A stretch of 64,000 nt of DNA from Butyrivibrio sp. (GCA_017615275.1 JAGAAO010000017.1:1-64000), one strand, 5' to 3'. Shown: positions 44,511 to 53,000, numbered from the stretch's first letter. Numbers and translations are program-made. The notes: generated by a model from the letters alone, not told the origin.

Positions 44511-44531
44511 GGAATACTTTTTTACATACTA

Positions 44532-44582
44532 AATCTGCTTCGTAATATAAATCCTCAATGGACTTATATAACGAAGCAGATT
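44532..44582. repeat. Long near-perfect hairpin between convergent genes
   Basis: AATCTGCTTCGT (44532-44543) pairs perfectly with ACGAAGCAGATT (44571-44582). Inside, ATATAA-TCC pairs with GGA-TTATAT around a TCAAT loop, for about 22 pairs in total. The following bases are TTGTTTATT, so it may terminate the CPBP gene, but it is unusually long. Confidence 0.5.
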
Positions 44583-44639
44583 GTTTATTATCGTTTGAAC
44601 TTGTGGTTATGTTGCTTTCTGTACCACAACCAGTGGCAA

Positions 44640-44674
44640 AAATAGGGGCGGCAGATTCTGGATCGTCCGGCCCC
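44640..44674 (-). terminator. Terminator of the zinc-ribbon/DUF1266 gene
   Basis: Read on the minus strand, GGGGC..GCCCC arms (44645-44649 with 44670-44674) are followed by TATTTTTG. Confidence 0.7.
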
Positions 44675-44701
44675 ATCATGCAACAATATAACAACCACGT
44701 T

Positions 44702-46840
44702 TTAATTGGGTAAAAGGACTATGTCTCCTACGGTCTTGTCATCATCAAATACCATAAAGCGTACTTTTCCGTCCTGTGTTTCATAATCGTATGCTGTCAT
44801 GTGTCTGCTTTGTCTTTCCTGATCTATATCGGGAATTTGCGGTTCTCCGAAATTGGCAACGATGTCGGAATAGGAATTGCCAAAAGACATCCCTTTTGCT
44901 GTTTTTATGGGCAGATAGCTTGATACCCGCCAGATTGATTCATATACATGGAAGATATTAAATTTCGCATCGGTTATATTAACCGAAGAGTCGGAATTAT
45001 TATAGAATCCGTAAAAGGCTCCTGCACCGTCAATTCCTTTATAGTGCATAAGGAATACAACGTTTTTTCCGGGTTCAACTACAATACTCTCTGAGTAGTC
45101 AGGATCATCAATTACCCATCCGCTTTCGACGATTTCATCAACGGTTTTGTCGATATTATATATTTCATTGCCGATTACTAACTCGTAAGGACTAAGTTCA
45201 TCCATTACAGGAGCTTCTTTGCCTGAGCCGCCGTATTTGGCATCAAGATAAGCTTTTCTGTTATTGGCATCATTAATAGTCTGATCCAAATCGTCATATA
45301 TGACATTACGAACAGTTGATTCAGCACTGTCTGCATAAGAATTAAAGCAGTGGTAAAAGATTGTACTTATTTTTTTATCATTGTCAAAACAGAAATTGAT
45401 ATTACTGGTAGAATATTGTTCCGTTCTTCCGGCAAGAGATATCTCGATGCTGCCATTGTTTCCTTTTTTGAATTCTCCCGAATTTCCGGCGCGCAGTGCA
45501 GCTACAACTTCATCATGTGTACTTGAAGTTGTTATTCCTCCTGGCAATACATATTCGATGCCATTTTTCGCTTCAATATCCAGCCTGTCAACATAGCCGT
45601 TTTCAACCGCACCGGAGGTGTTGGCAAATGCATGTGCGTCCAGAACAAGCTCTTTTCCGTTTCTCTTAAAAGTAAGTTCTGTATTTTTGTTCCATGAAAG
45701 AATTGCATTTTTTCCACTTTCGTCAAGCTCCCATCCGTTATCCCAAAAGGCTTTTACGGGAGCCGGCATCTGGTATAAATCGCCATCAATCTGAACAATT
45801 CCACTTGTTGTCTTGATTCCAAGTTCTGTCGGAGCAATATAACCTTTTACAAGTTCCGAAATCTTGTCATCTTCGCTGGGGATTTCCTTGTTGCGATCCA
45901 TTGAATTGTAGTAAGAAGCAATTGCAGAAGATCCAAGTTGCATATCAAAATCAACAGCATAAGGACCATAATAGTATTCTGCACCGGTCACAAACAATTG
46001 ATGAGACATACATCTTTGATTAATGTCTCCGGCAAAGCCCAAGCCTCCGTTTGAAACCCAGGACATATAATGAGTAACGTAATTATCTCCGAATTCATCC
46101 CAGCTTTTAAATCTTCCTTGAATTTTTTTACCGATTGGAACCGCATATCCGAGATATTCTCCAAGATCGAACCATCCAATGCAGTATCCGTGCGCCAAAA
46201 GTTCTTCGGCTCGTGAATAATCCCAGCCGTCATTGTTAGGATCACCGTCATCGGTAACAAGTTTACCGACTGTCTGTACCAGGTCCTCTTTATTATTTAT
46301 TCCCCAGCCGGCGCTAAGTCCATCTTCTAACAAACCAACATTACTATCATCGGGTTGCATTCCACCTATAACAGTAAGATCAAGTTCGTTGGCATCTGTC
46401 TGGATGGCATAGGTTGCATTTAACCATGCGATAAGATCTTCGCTTACCATATTCTCATCCATTCCGCTATAGATCGAATCTTTTTCAAGTTCATAATTCT
46501 CGCGCTCATTCTGTTCCGAAGTTGTGCCATCTAAGGTACCTATACGCTCAGGGAGCTGACCCAATATTTTGCATACGATAAAGCAAACAGTTCCAACTAT
46601 AAGTGAGAAAATAAACACTACAATAATGATCAATAAAGCTTTATTATCTTTGCTGTTTTGCGGTTGGGTGACACTAGCTTTATTCAGTGCTGTAGGCATC
46701 TGCTCCATATATGTCGCATTATTCGGCATATTGTTCATAGGCTGCTGAATGTTTGCCGCTTCATTCACAACATGAGATCCGCAATACGGACAAAAATTAC
46801 TTCCGTTTTCAATTTCATTACCACAATTATTGCATATCAT
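44702..46840 (-). CDS. Zinc-ribbon membrane protein with DUF1266-like domain
   Basis: The 712-residue protein starts with a zinc ribbon (Cys3, Cys6, Cys17, Cys20 in MICNNCGNEIENGSNFCPYCG; shown as key residues). A Gln/Asn/Pro linker and one membrane segment follow (about 68-93). Residues about 135-290 match DUF1266 by WGINNKEDLVQTVGKL, YSRAEELLAHGYCIGWFDL and FKSWDEFGDNYVTHYMSW. The remaining 400 residues are beta-rich, perhaps repeated domains (TYEIxYVLPGG, ISLAGRTEQYS). Function is unknown; the topology suggests a cytoplasmic zinc ribbon with a large outer domain. GGAGG precedes the ATG, and a divergent lipoprotein gene starts 190 bases away. Confidence 0.72.
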   Translation of the reverse strand: MICNNCGNEIENGSNFCPYCGSHVVNEAANIQQPMNNMPNNATYMEQMPTALNKASVTQPQNSKDNKALLIIIVVFIFSLIVGTVCFIVCKILGQLPERIGTLDGTTSEQNERENYELEKDSIYSGMDENMVSEDLIAWLNATYAIQTDANELDLTVIGGMQPDDSNVGLLEDGLSAGWGINNKEDLVQTVGKLVTDDGDPNNDGWDYSRAEELLAHGYCIGWFDLGEYLGYAVPIGKKIQGRFKSWDEFGDNYVTHYMSWVSNGGLGFAGDINQRCMSHQLFVTGAEYYYGPYAVDFDMQLGSSAIASYYNSMDRNKEIPSEDDKISELVKGYIAPTELGIKTTSGIVQIDGDLYQMPAPVKAFWDNGWELDESGKNAILSWNKNTELTFKRNGKELVLDAHAFANTSGAVENGYVDRLDIEAKNGIEYVLPGGITTSSTHDEVVAALRAGNSGEFKKGNNGSIEISLAGRTEQYSTSNINFCFDNDKKISTIFYHCFNSYADSAESTVRNVIYDDLDQTINDANNRKAYLDAKYGGSGKEAPVMDELSPYELVIGNEIYNIDKTVDEIVESGWVIDDPDYSESIVVEPGKNVVFLMHYKGIDGAGAFYGFYNNSDSSVNITDAKFNIFHVYESIWRVSSYLPIKTAKGMSFGNSYSDIVANFGEPQIPDIDQERQSRHMTAYDYETQDGKVRFMVFDDDKTVGDIVLLPN

Positions 46841-47031
46841 AATCTTCCTCCAACTTCATTTAGAATCTTTAAATGCACATTTATAAACAATCTATCAAAG
46901 ATATAATTGCTAAATAACCTGTCTGAGTATACAATATTTCAAGACGGAAGTAAACGATATTTTAACATTTAATCAACATCCCCGATTGAGTGGAAAAACA
47001 TCAATTATTATAAAAATTGGGAGATATTTTT

Positions 47032-48153
47032 ATGATGAAAAAGAATATGGTAAAAAAAGTGCATAAGTTACTTGCAAGTATTTATATTCTTGCAATATGC
47101 TGTATTGGTGTGACGGGCTGTCGTGGTCCACAATATACAGAAGATGAGGCAAAGGTAATTGTTGAAAAGGGAACTGCCCTTATGGATAAGTGGATAAGTA
47201 AGAATTGTCCCGGTGGAAAGCTTGTGGAAATAGATCATTGGGATCAGCATTATGGCAGTGGTCCAAGCTATCTTACAGATTTTGTGTTCGGCACAATGAA
47301 TGATGGAAACAGGGATAGAAGTTTCTCGGCAAATATTGTTACAGGTTTTGTCGCTCTTGAGCCTGATGATGAAATGATGGAATCATTTAACGATTGCTGC
47401 AAAAAAATATATTTGGAAAGTCTTGGTCTTGATTCGGATACGGAGATATATGAAGATTCATTTCATGCTAATATCAGCTATGCGCCTTTATGTGAAGGAT
47501 CAAAAGACAGGTGGGCTGAAAATGCATTTAACTTTTGGGGGCTTCAGGGAGAATTGGTACTCCAAAACGGAAATGTGGATGAATATGTAAATAACCCGGA
47601 TAGAGGCATGACAATTAGTATTAGTGGATGGATGCGAAACTTATCTGATGACTTTGGTATAGAAAGATTCACATATGAAGATATTTTGGAAAGACAAGAT
47701 AAGTATAATATAAAGTATGATTATTTAATAATGGAGAATAGTAATGAATCACTTCATGTATTGGACGATTACAAATATGAGAAATGGCAATATGAAGACT
47801 TTGACGGTAGAACAGTATATAGTCGATGTGTTCTAAGAGAAGCTGAAAAAGACAGTAACGGAACCATTATAAGTAAAGAATATACTCCTTCACCCAAAGA
47901 CAGCGTAAAAATAGAAAAGACAGGTGATGGCTATAAATTTAATATTATAAGATCGGAAGAATTATATTTTATTCTTTATGTACCTGAAGGAGATGAGTTA
48001 TTAAAACATAATTATATTGAAAAAGCTACTTCGGCAGGACTTGATGATGAGGAATTAACTTGGCAGGAAACCGAACATGGCTGGACACTGGTAGATAAAC
48101 GAGGAAACAATCTTAAATTTTATACAACCACAGAGTTAGTAATAAATGACTAA
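47032..48153 (+). CDS. Hypothetical lipoprotein
   Basis: The ATG at 47032 (or the next ATG at 47035) follows GGGAG; an upstream start at 47017 is less likely. The N-terminus has a Lys-rich region, a hydrophobic core (LLASIYILAICCIG) and lipobox GVTGC, with lipidation at Cys30. The mature part of about 344 residues is acidic with many Tyr and Trp and has no domain I recognise. Divergent from the DUF1266 gene and followed by a perfect terminator, it is a single-gene unit. Confidence 0.7.
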   Translation: MMKKNMVKKVHKLLASIYILAICCIGVTGCRGPQYTEDEAKVIVEKGTALMDKWISKNCPGGKLVEIDHWDQHYGSGPSYLTDFVFGTMNDGNRDRSFSANIVTGFVALEPDDEMMESFNDCCKKIYLESLGLDSDTEIYEDSFHANISYAPLCEGSKDRWAENAFNFWGLQGELVLQNGNVDEYVNNPDRGMTISISGWMRNLSDDFGIERFTYEDILERQDKYNIKYDYLIMENSNESLHVLDDYKYEKWQYEDFDGRTVYSRCVLREAEKDSNGTIISKEYTPSPKDSVKIEKTGDGYKFNIIRSEELYFILYVPEGDELLKHNYIEKATSAGLDDEELTWQETEHGWTLVDKRGNNLKFYTTTELVIND

Positions 48154-48223
48154 AACCTGATAGGAAGACAATAAAGATTGCGCTTTAAACAATAAACTGC
48201 CTGTTAATAAGAATAGATTCATG

Positions 48224-48257
48224 GAGGGTGTCAACATTAAATTGACACCCTCTTTTT
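48224..48257 (+). terminator. Terminator after the lipoprotein gene
   Basis: GAGGGTGTCAA (48224-48234) and TTGACACCCTC (48242-48252), perfect over 11 pairs, followed by TTTTT. Confidence 0.92.
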
Positions 48258-48303
48258 GAATGGCTATAATTGTGTCATAAAAATTTTGGCACAGGAGGCA
48301 AAT

Positions 48304-48696
48304 ATGATAACCACCTTGGAAGAGGCTCTGAAAAGGATCAGTGAACTTGAAGCGGAAAATGCTAATCTGAAAGCTGAGCTTGAGGAATACAGAGGTCGTA
48401 AGTTTGCTGGTAGACAGAAACATGATGCAGCTTGGACGCAGTCATATAATGACTTTGCTGTCAAATTTGAAAGTGGTATGACGATCATGGAGATTGTAGC
48501 AGAAGGCAAAATAAGCAGGAGAACTGCATATCGTTACAAGGTTTATTATGATGCTTTACGTCAGACTGAAGCCACGTTGGAAATTAGCAACCTCAGACTT
48601 GGTGACTCAGGAAAAAAGGAGCTTGGAAGGATGCTCAATGGTGATGCGACTCGTGAGGAGTTTCAGAAAGAACTTAAGGGGAAGTATAAGAAATGA
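48304..48696 (+). CDS. Coiled-coil helix-turn-helix protein
   Basis: The ATG at 48304 follows AGGAGG; the upstream frame start lies in the terminator. The 130-residue protein has a coiled coil at about 4-32 (ALKRISELEAENANLKAELEE, shown in part) and a resolvase-type HTH (TIMEIVAEGKISRRTAYRYK). A basic tail follows. It overlaps the phosphoesterase start by 4 bases (ATGA). A similar pair of HTH protein plus phosphoesterase appears on conjugative or phage-like elements as I recall, but no specific role is known. Confidence 0.6.
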   Translation: MITTLEEALKRISELEAENANLKAELEEYRGRKFAGRQKHDAAWTQSYNDFAVKFESGMTIMEIVAEGKISRRTAYRYKVYYDALRQTEATLEISNLRLGDSGKKELGRMLNGDATREEFQKELKGKYKK

Positions 48697-48908
48697 AAGT
48701 TCTTGTAATACCTGATATTCATTTGAAAAGCTGGATTTTTGATAGAGCAGAAGAGATAATGCGCAGTGGAAAAGCTGATAGAGCAGTGTGCTTAATGGAT
48801 ATTCCGGATGATTGGGACATGGAACTTGATATTGCGCGCTATAGAGATACTTTTGACCGGGCAATCAGATTTGCTACCGGAAGAGGAAAAGAAAAAAATA
48901 CTTCGTGA
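48693..48908 (+). pseudogene. Truncated metallophosphoesterase
   Basis: The ATGA overlap couples it to the HTH gene. The product starts MKVLVIPDIHLKSWIF, whose DIH is the first metal-binding motif of calcineurin-like phosphoesterases, and continues RAVCLMDIPDDWDME. The reading frame ends after 71 residues, whereas the family needs the later GNHD and GH motifs. Another frame after 48880 encodes LPEEEKKILREAMTTTPWIY then GVIKEVCKK to a stop at 48966, the tail of a different or frameshifted protein. It is therefore a deletion scar. Confidence 0.65.
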
Positions 48909-49034
48909 GGCAATGACAACCACACCGTGGATATATGGAGTTATAAAAGAGGTATGTAAAAAGTGATAAATATTGCTGATTTTTTTATGAAATAAATATA
49001 AGGTTAATTGAAATAACAAAGAAAGTGAGATACA

Positions 49035-49445
49035 ATGAAACCAAGAAACAAAGAAATTTGTTTTTGGACTGTTTCGGTTAGGAGGTTCGTAACGATAGCT
49101 GAAATGAATAAAAAGATTATAAGCATTTCGTCAAAAAGACAGTTAACTATCCCAGGAGCTTTTTTTGCAAAACTTGGGTTTGAAGATAAAGCAGAATGTA
49201 TCATAAGGGATAATGAGTTGGTTATACGCCCGGCTAGAATTGATTCTAATGGTGAATTTGCAGAAGAGATTCTTTCTGATCTTATAAAGGAAGGATATTC
49301 TGGACAAGCTCTACTTAAGGAATTCAAGAATAGACAGGCAAAAGTAAGACCAGCAGTTAAGAAAATGCTTGATGACGCTCATAAGATGGCAACCGGAGAG
49401 CTTGAGTCAATGTCATATGATGATGTCTTCGGTGAGGAGGAATGA
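49035..49445 (+). CDS. AbrB-type antitoxin (toxin-antitoxin pair)
   Basis: The swapped-hairpin AbrB/SpoVT motif is clear: ISISSKRQLTIPGAFFAKLGF then AECIIRDNELVIRPAR. The start is uncertain: ATG at 49035 (GAAAGTGAGA upstream) or ATG at 49104 after a more distant AGGAGG; from the latter the product is 113 residues. The C-terminal half is a helical toxin-binding region (EEILSDLIKEGYSGQALLKEF, shown in part). It is followed by a RelE/ParE-like toxin after 3 bases, so the pair is a type II system. Confidence 0.75.
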   Translation: MKPRNKEICFWTVSVRRFVTIAEMNKKIISISSKRQLTIPGAFFAKLGFEDKAECIIRDNELVIRPARIDSNGEFAEEILSDLIKEGYSGQALLKEFKNRQAKVRPAVKKMLDDAHKMATGELESMSYDDVFGEEE

Positions 49446-49448
49446 TTA

Positions 49449-49739
49449 GTGGCAAAACTTATTATTTCTCCTGCAGCAGGTAAATATCTTAAAAAGATTA
49501 AGGATAAAAATCTTAAGGGGTTGTTTAAAGATGCAATTGATGAGATTGTTGAAGATCCATCCATAGGAGATGCAAAAGTAGGTGATCTGGAAGGCGTGTC
49601 TACCTACGATTTCAGGTATAACAAGACTGATTACAGAGTGGCTTATACAGTGGAATATGTAAATGATGAAACTGTAGTAGTGATTTTGGCAGGAACACAC
49701 GAGAATTTTTACAAAGAATTAAAGAAGTATTGGAATTAA
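49449..49739 (+). CDS. RelE/ParE-family toxin
   Basis: The 96-residue product has the RelE/ParE layout: AKLIISPAAGKYLKKIKDK, DEIVEDPSIGDAKVGDL, TYDFRYNKTDYRVAYTV and VVVILAGTHENFYKEL. YRVAYTV matches the core strand with a conserved Arg. The start is GTG at 49449 with GAGGAGG 7 bases upstream. RelE toxins cut mRNA on the ribosome; ParE acts on gyrase; which applies is not settled by sequence. Confidence 0.8.
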   Translation: MAKLIISPAAGKYLKKIKDKNLKGLFKDAIDEIVEDPSIGDAKVGDLEGVSTYDFRYNKTDYRVAYTVEYVNDETVVVILAGTHENFYKELKKYWN

Positions 49740-50236
49740 GAATAAGTATAGACGTGAGTGGAATTATGCAAGTCTGCTTGCACAATTGCCTCGAATTCGA
49801 GGCAATTAAAGATGATGAATATAGTAAAAAGCAAAGAACATAAGTAATACGAGCAACCATTTCCAAAATGGAAATGGTTCAAAGGTAGCAGTTGTTGCCA
49901 AAAATGCAACAGCCGCTTCTTATTGCATTATAGGGGAACATAAATCCCTACGCACTGCATAAATCTTTAATGCAAAAGCAGACAGGTTTTGGCTTTGGCA
50001 CATACTGAGGGTGCGGTTACATCCGTATGTACTAAGGAAGATGTAGCATATACAGTAAATATCAGGAAAATGTATTTGCTTAATTTTTTAGCACCCATAG
50101 TCATTATTTTTTTCAAAGGGGTATACAGTATTAGTCCGTATATGTTCACGCTATGATAGATGGTTATGCACGTCGAAACAGTCGTTCTCTTAACGAGAAC
50201 GACCTGAAAGGGAGTTTGAGTTTAGAGAACGCTGTT
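49740..50236. other. Gene-free, hairpin-rich tract
   Basis: No supported gene is seen. It holds a perfect 24-bp palindrome (AATTGCCTCGAA / TTCGAGGCAATT, 49784-49807), a hairpin CCATTTCCA-AAA-TGGAAATGG (49858-49878), the dispersed 19-mer at 50141-50159, and GTCGTTCTC-TTAAC-GAGAACGAC (about 50180-50202). None has a T-tract. Confidence 0.5.
50141..50159. repeat. Dispersed repeat, copy 2 (TATGTTCACGCTATGATAG)
   Basis: Identical over 19 bases to 38340-38358, about 11.8 kb away. Confidence 0.55.
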
Positions 50237-50274
50237 GTTCCGGCGAGCCCTGCATTTTGGGGCGAGAGCGGAAC
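50237..50274. repeat. Palindromic intergenic repeat, copy 2 (GTTCCGGC...GAGAGCGGAAC)
   Basis: GTTCCG and CGGAAC ends are perfectly complementary and enclose a CCC/GGG hairpin. The left end GTTCCGGC and right end GAGAGCGGAAC, plus the trailing ACTTCCATATT, match the copy at 13917-13947. Confidence 0.5.
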
Positions 50275-50499
50275 TTCCATATTACAACGGTCCATGCGAT
50301 AGTAATTAATAAAACTTTATCTGGAACTATTCTATTTGTAGCGGGCGCCTTGTGCGACCGCACATCTAATCCACCAACAGCAGCGTTTTGCTGTTGGAAT
50401 CGGATTATTTTCAAATTCAAATATAATACAAGTCATTTTGAACGCTTTTTGGGATTTGTTCATGTTGAACCCTGTTTAGATGCGGCATTTTTGACTTTT

Positions 50500-50768
50500 C
50501 AACAGGCTGAAATATACACTTTTTACTTTTGGAATTGTGATTTCCGGGATATCAACAGTGAGAAATGCAAGTATTTCCCTGTTGTATATTGTAAATACAG
50601 TAATTCCAACAGTGAGAAACCCAAGTATTTCCCTGTTGCATATTGTGAAAACGATGATTTCAACAGAGAGAAGAGCAAGAATTTCCCTGTTGATCATTGC
50701 AAAATCAGTAATATCAACAGGGTGAGGGGGGGAAAATACCCTGTTGATATCTGGAAAAGCTGAATAAT
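50500..50768. repeat. Tandem array of 54-bp hairpin units
   Basis: CAACAG starts at 50553, 50607, 50661 and 50715, exactly 54 bases apart, with a more degenerate unit beginning at 50500 (53 bases before). Each of the four full units has CAACAG paired with CTGTTG about 20 bases later. The first three also share GAGAA and TTTCCCTGTTG, while the fourth has the longer arms CAACAGGGT/ACCCTGTTG. The DNA between hairpins is also similar between units (ATATTGTAAATACAG-like), which argues against CRISPR spacers. Frames on both strands stay open (plus: repeats of NSEKxKYFPVxYC; minus: NREILAFLTV), a natural result of an 18-codon period. Confidence 0.75.
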
Positions 50769-50861
50769 TACAGGAAAATCATAAATATGACAGCATGTTG
50801 AAACAGAAGAAAAGCGGAAACATAACAGAAAAAGTAAATAGGAGAGGAAAAACAATAGACA

Positions 50862-51665
50862 ATGGAAGGTTTAAAAGAACTTATTTTGAAGGAAGAAAAA
50901 AGATTAAAAGGAATCAAAGAAATAGTAGATTCAAGGCTTGCTGATGTTCCTGACGGAACGCTCAGAGTGACTACATCAAAGAACAATATTCAATATATAC
51001 AATGTACCGAAAATAGTACGGAGCAAGGATATAAGCTGTCTTATATCAAAAAGCAAGATATGTCTCTAGCTTATCGTTTGGCACAGAAGTCTTATGATCA
51101 GAAAATAAAGAGAATTGTAGACAGACGCGCAAAACAGCTTCAGAAACTTGCAAAAGAATACGAGGATAATGAGATTGAGGAAATATATGATAAGCTTCAT
51201 TACATCAGGAAAACGATGATCAATCCTGTAGAAATACCATGGGAGCAAAGACTTGCAGAATGGAAGAGTGTTCCGTATGTTGGGAAAGAGTTCAGAGTGG
51301 GTATGCCTGAAATTTATACTAAGAAAGGCGAAAGAGTTCGCTCTAAATCAGAGAAAATTTTGGCGGATACCTTCTATGATCTTGGAATTGAGTACAAATA
51401 TGAATGCCCATTGAAACTTAAAGGCTACGGTGTTGTATATCCGGATTTTACATTTCTTAGGAAAAGAGATCTCAAAGAAATATACTGGGAACATGATGGA
51501 AGAATTGACGATCCGCTTTATTCGGAAAAGGCGGTGAAGAAGATCAATTCCTATATTTCCAGCGGGATACTTCCCGGTGATAGATTGATACTTACTTTTG
51601 AGACGACTAATGTTGTTCTTAATGATGTGACTATTAGGAAAATGGTTGAGAAATTCCTGCTGTAA
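50862..51665 (+). CDS. PD-(D/E)XK nuclease-like protein
   Basis: The 267-residue protein has a helical N-terminal half (about 1-125, coiled regions such as RRAKQLQKLAKEYEDNEIEE, shown in part) and a C-terminal PD-(D/E)XK-like domain. The domain shows RVRSKSEKILADTFYDLG with Glu164, YPDFTFL with Asp195, and EIYWEHDG with Glu206/Glu210 and His211. The W-E-H variant instead of E-x-K is found in many Firmicutes relatives that I recall. A role in DNA degradation or defence is possible but not shown. AGGAGAGG lies about 14 bases before the ATG, which is distant. It follows the hairpin array directly. Confidence 0.65.
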   Translation: MEGLKELILKEEKRLKGIKEIVDSRLADVPDGTLRVTTSKNNIQYIQCTENSTEQGYKLSYIKKQDMSLAYRLAQKSYDQKIKRIVDRRAKQLQKLAKEYEDNEIEEIYDKLHYIRKTMINPVEIPWEQRLAEWKSVPYVGKEFRVGMPEIYTKKGERVRSKSEKILADTFYDLGIEYKYECPLKLKGYGVVYPDFTFLRKRDLKEIYWEHDGRIDDPLYSEKAVKKINSYISSGILPGDRLILTFETTNVVLNDVTIRKMVEKFLL

Positions 51666-51707
51666 AGAAATATATAATCTTATAAATGTAAAAACACAAC
51701 CCCCGTC

Positions 51708-51738
51708 TTGACTCTTCCCTTGGGGAACCCCTTAAGGT
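51708..51738 (+). promoter_or_regulatory. MerR-type promoter with long spacer and dyad
   Basis: TTGACT (51708-51713) and TAAGGT (51733-51738) are separated by 19 bases, the extended spacing typical of MerR-controlled promoters. The spacer holds CCTTGGGGAA-CCCCTTAAGG, an imperfect dyad. A TATAAT at 51744-51749 is an alternative -10. Confidence 0.55.
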
Positions 51739-51768
51739 GGATTTATAATAAAAAAGGAGGGTTCCAAT

Positions 51769-52950
51769 ATGGAGAAGAAAATGACATCGGGAGAAATGGC
51801 TAAGAAGGCAGGAGTATCGCAGAAAGCGATACGTCTATATGATGAGAAGGGACTTCTTAAACCGACGGAGTATTCTGAAGGGAATTATCGTTTGTATGAT
51901 GATGCGGCACTACAGGTTCTGGAAAAGATTGTTGCTCTTAAGCAGATAGGTTTTTCGCTTGAAGAAATTCGTGATAACCTGAAAAACGGCGCAGCAAGTG
52001 ACATCAAAGGGGCGCTTGAAATTCAGCTTCAAAAGATGGAGGAAAAGAAATATCAACTTGAGAAGACCATTGATGCCATCAAAAGGACGCTTGCGAGAGG
52101 GGGCGACCTTGACTGGGATGATGTTGCCGGAATTGTACAGTATGTGAGTGCCGATCAGTCTGCTGATGAGCGCCACTGGGATGCACTTAAGCATACGGAG
52201 GGAGAACTTGATTGGTATGTGAGGATTTTTAGGTCGCTTGATCTTCAAGAAGAAGCCCGAGTTCTTGATCTTGGATGCGGATTTGCGAAGCTTTGGAGAA
52301 ATAACTGGAGTGACATTCCCAAGAACACAAAGATTGTAGGTTATGATATCCATGGAAGTTGGGCGGATAACTTTGCTCAGTTCATTGCCGATAACAAAGA
52401 AATGCTTCCCGAGGGTGTAGATATCAAACTTGAATTTGCCGATCTTGAGAATGAGAAGACTTGGGAACAGATTGATGGAACCGGTGTTTATGACGTTGTC
52501 GTGGCGCATTATCTTGATTCTGAGATTAAAGACATAGAAGCAATTGTCTCACATGCTGGAAAAGTGGTAGCGGAGAATGGCTTATTTTCATTTAATGGCG
52601 CCAATGTGGCAAATTGGAATACCTATTTCAAAGAGGTGATAGAAGCAATAGGCTGCGATGCGACCTTCATTGACGAAACTATAGCGAAGCAGACAGAGAA
52701 GAGAAATCAGTATATAACCATGATGGAGAAATATTTTGCGCGGGTGGAGTCAGTTCTTTTGCCGAACTACTGGCATTATACGCAGGCTGATGATATCGTG
52801 CAGAAGATGAAGGAATACTACAAGGAGCATGAGAAGCTAATTGCCAGATATGAAGATAAACTCGTTGCATACTTCAAGGATAAGATTGAAAAAGATGGTG
52901 AAATTGTGCTTGAAGCCAAAAGCCAGTTCTGGCATTGCTATAAGAAATGA
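51769..52950 (+). CDS. MerR regulator fused to a SAM-dependent methyltransferase
   Basis: The 393-residue protein has a MerR HTH at 1-70 (SGEMAKKAGVSQKAIRLYDE, GNYRLYDDAALQVLEKI) and a dimerisation coiled coil at about 75-110. A class I methyltransferase domain begins near 130, with VLDLGCGFAKLW at about 164-175, GYDIHG and DLENE. The last 80 residues are helical. The arrangement resembles MerR-type regulators whose effector domain is an enzyme, so it may sense a small methyl acceptor or modify a compound and regulate its own gene. The ATG follows AGGAGGG. Confidence 0.82.
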   Translation: MEKKMTSGEMAKKAGVSQKAIRLYDEKGLLKPTEYSEGNYRLYDDAALQVLEKIVALKQIGFSLEEIRDNLKNGAASDIKGALEIQLQKMEEKKYQLEKTIDAIKRTLARGGDLDWDDVAGIVQYVSADQSADERHWDALKHTEGELDWYVRIFRSLDLQEEARVLDLGCGFAKLWRNNWSDIPKNTKIVGYDIHGSWADNFAQFIADNKEMLPEGVDIKLEFADLENEKTWEQIDGTGVYDVVVAHYLDSEIKDIEAIVSHAGKVVAENGLFSFNGANVANWNTYFKEVIEAIGCDATFIDETIAKQTEKRNQYITMMEKYFARVESVLLPNYWHYTQADDIVQKMKEYYKEHEKLIARYEDKLVAYFKDKIEKDGEIVLEAKSQFWHCYKK

Positions 52951-52967
52951 ATTAGTTTTTGAGAGAG

Positions 52968-52990
52968 GGAGGCGGTTAGATACCGCCTCC
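52968..52990. terminator. Bidirectional terminator between MerR-methyltransferase and TraX
   Basis: GGAGGCGGT (52968-52976) pairs with ACCGCCTCC (52982-52990), loop TAGAT. T-rich bases follow on the plus strand (TATTTG). Confidence 0.7.
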
Positions 52991-53000
52991 TATTTGATAA

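Noticed and set aside
44503-44694. 63-residue minus-strand ORF with a lipobox-like FATGC
   Set aside because: It lacks a hydrophobic signal core and runs through a terminator and a long hairpin, so it is unlikely to be a gene.
50257-50763. 168-residue ORF over the hairpin array
   Set aside because: A 54-bp period without stops gives open frames on both strands. No start with a binding site is present and the first part covers a palindromic repeat.
50553-50768. CRISPR array (32-bp repeats with 22-bp spacers)
   Set aside because: The supposed spacers resemble each other and the repeats vary at many positions. There are only four to five units and no cas genes nearby, so a degenerate tandem repeat fits better.
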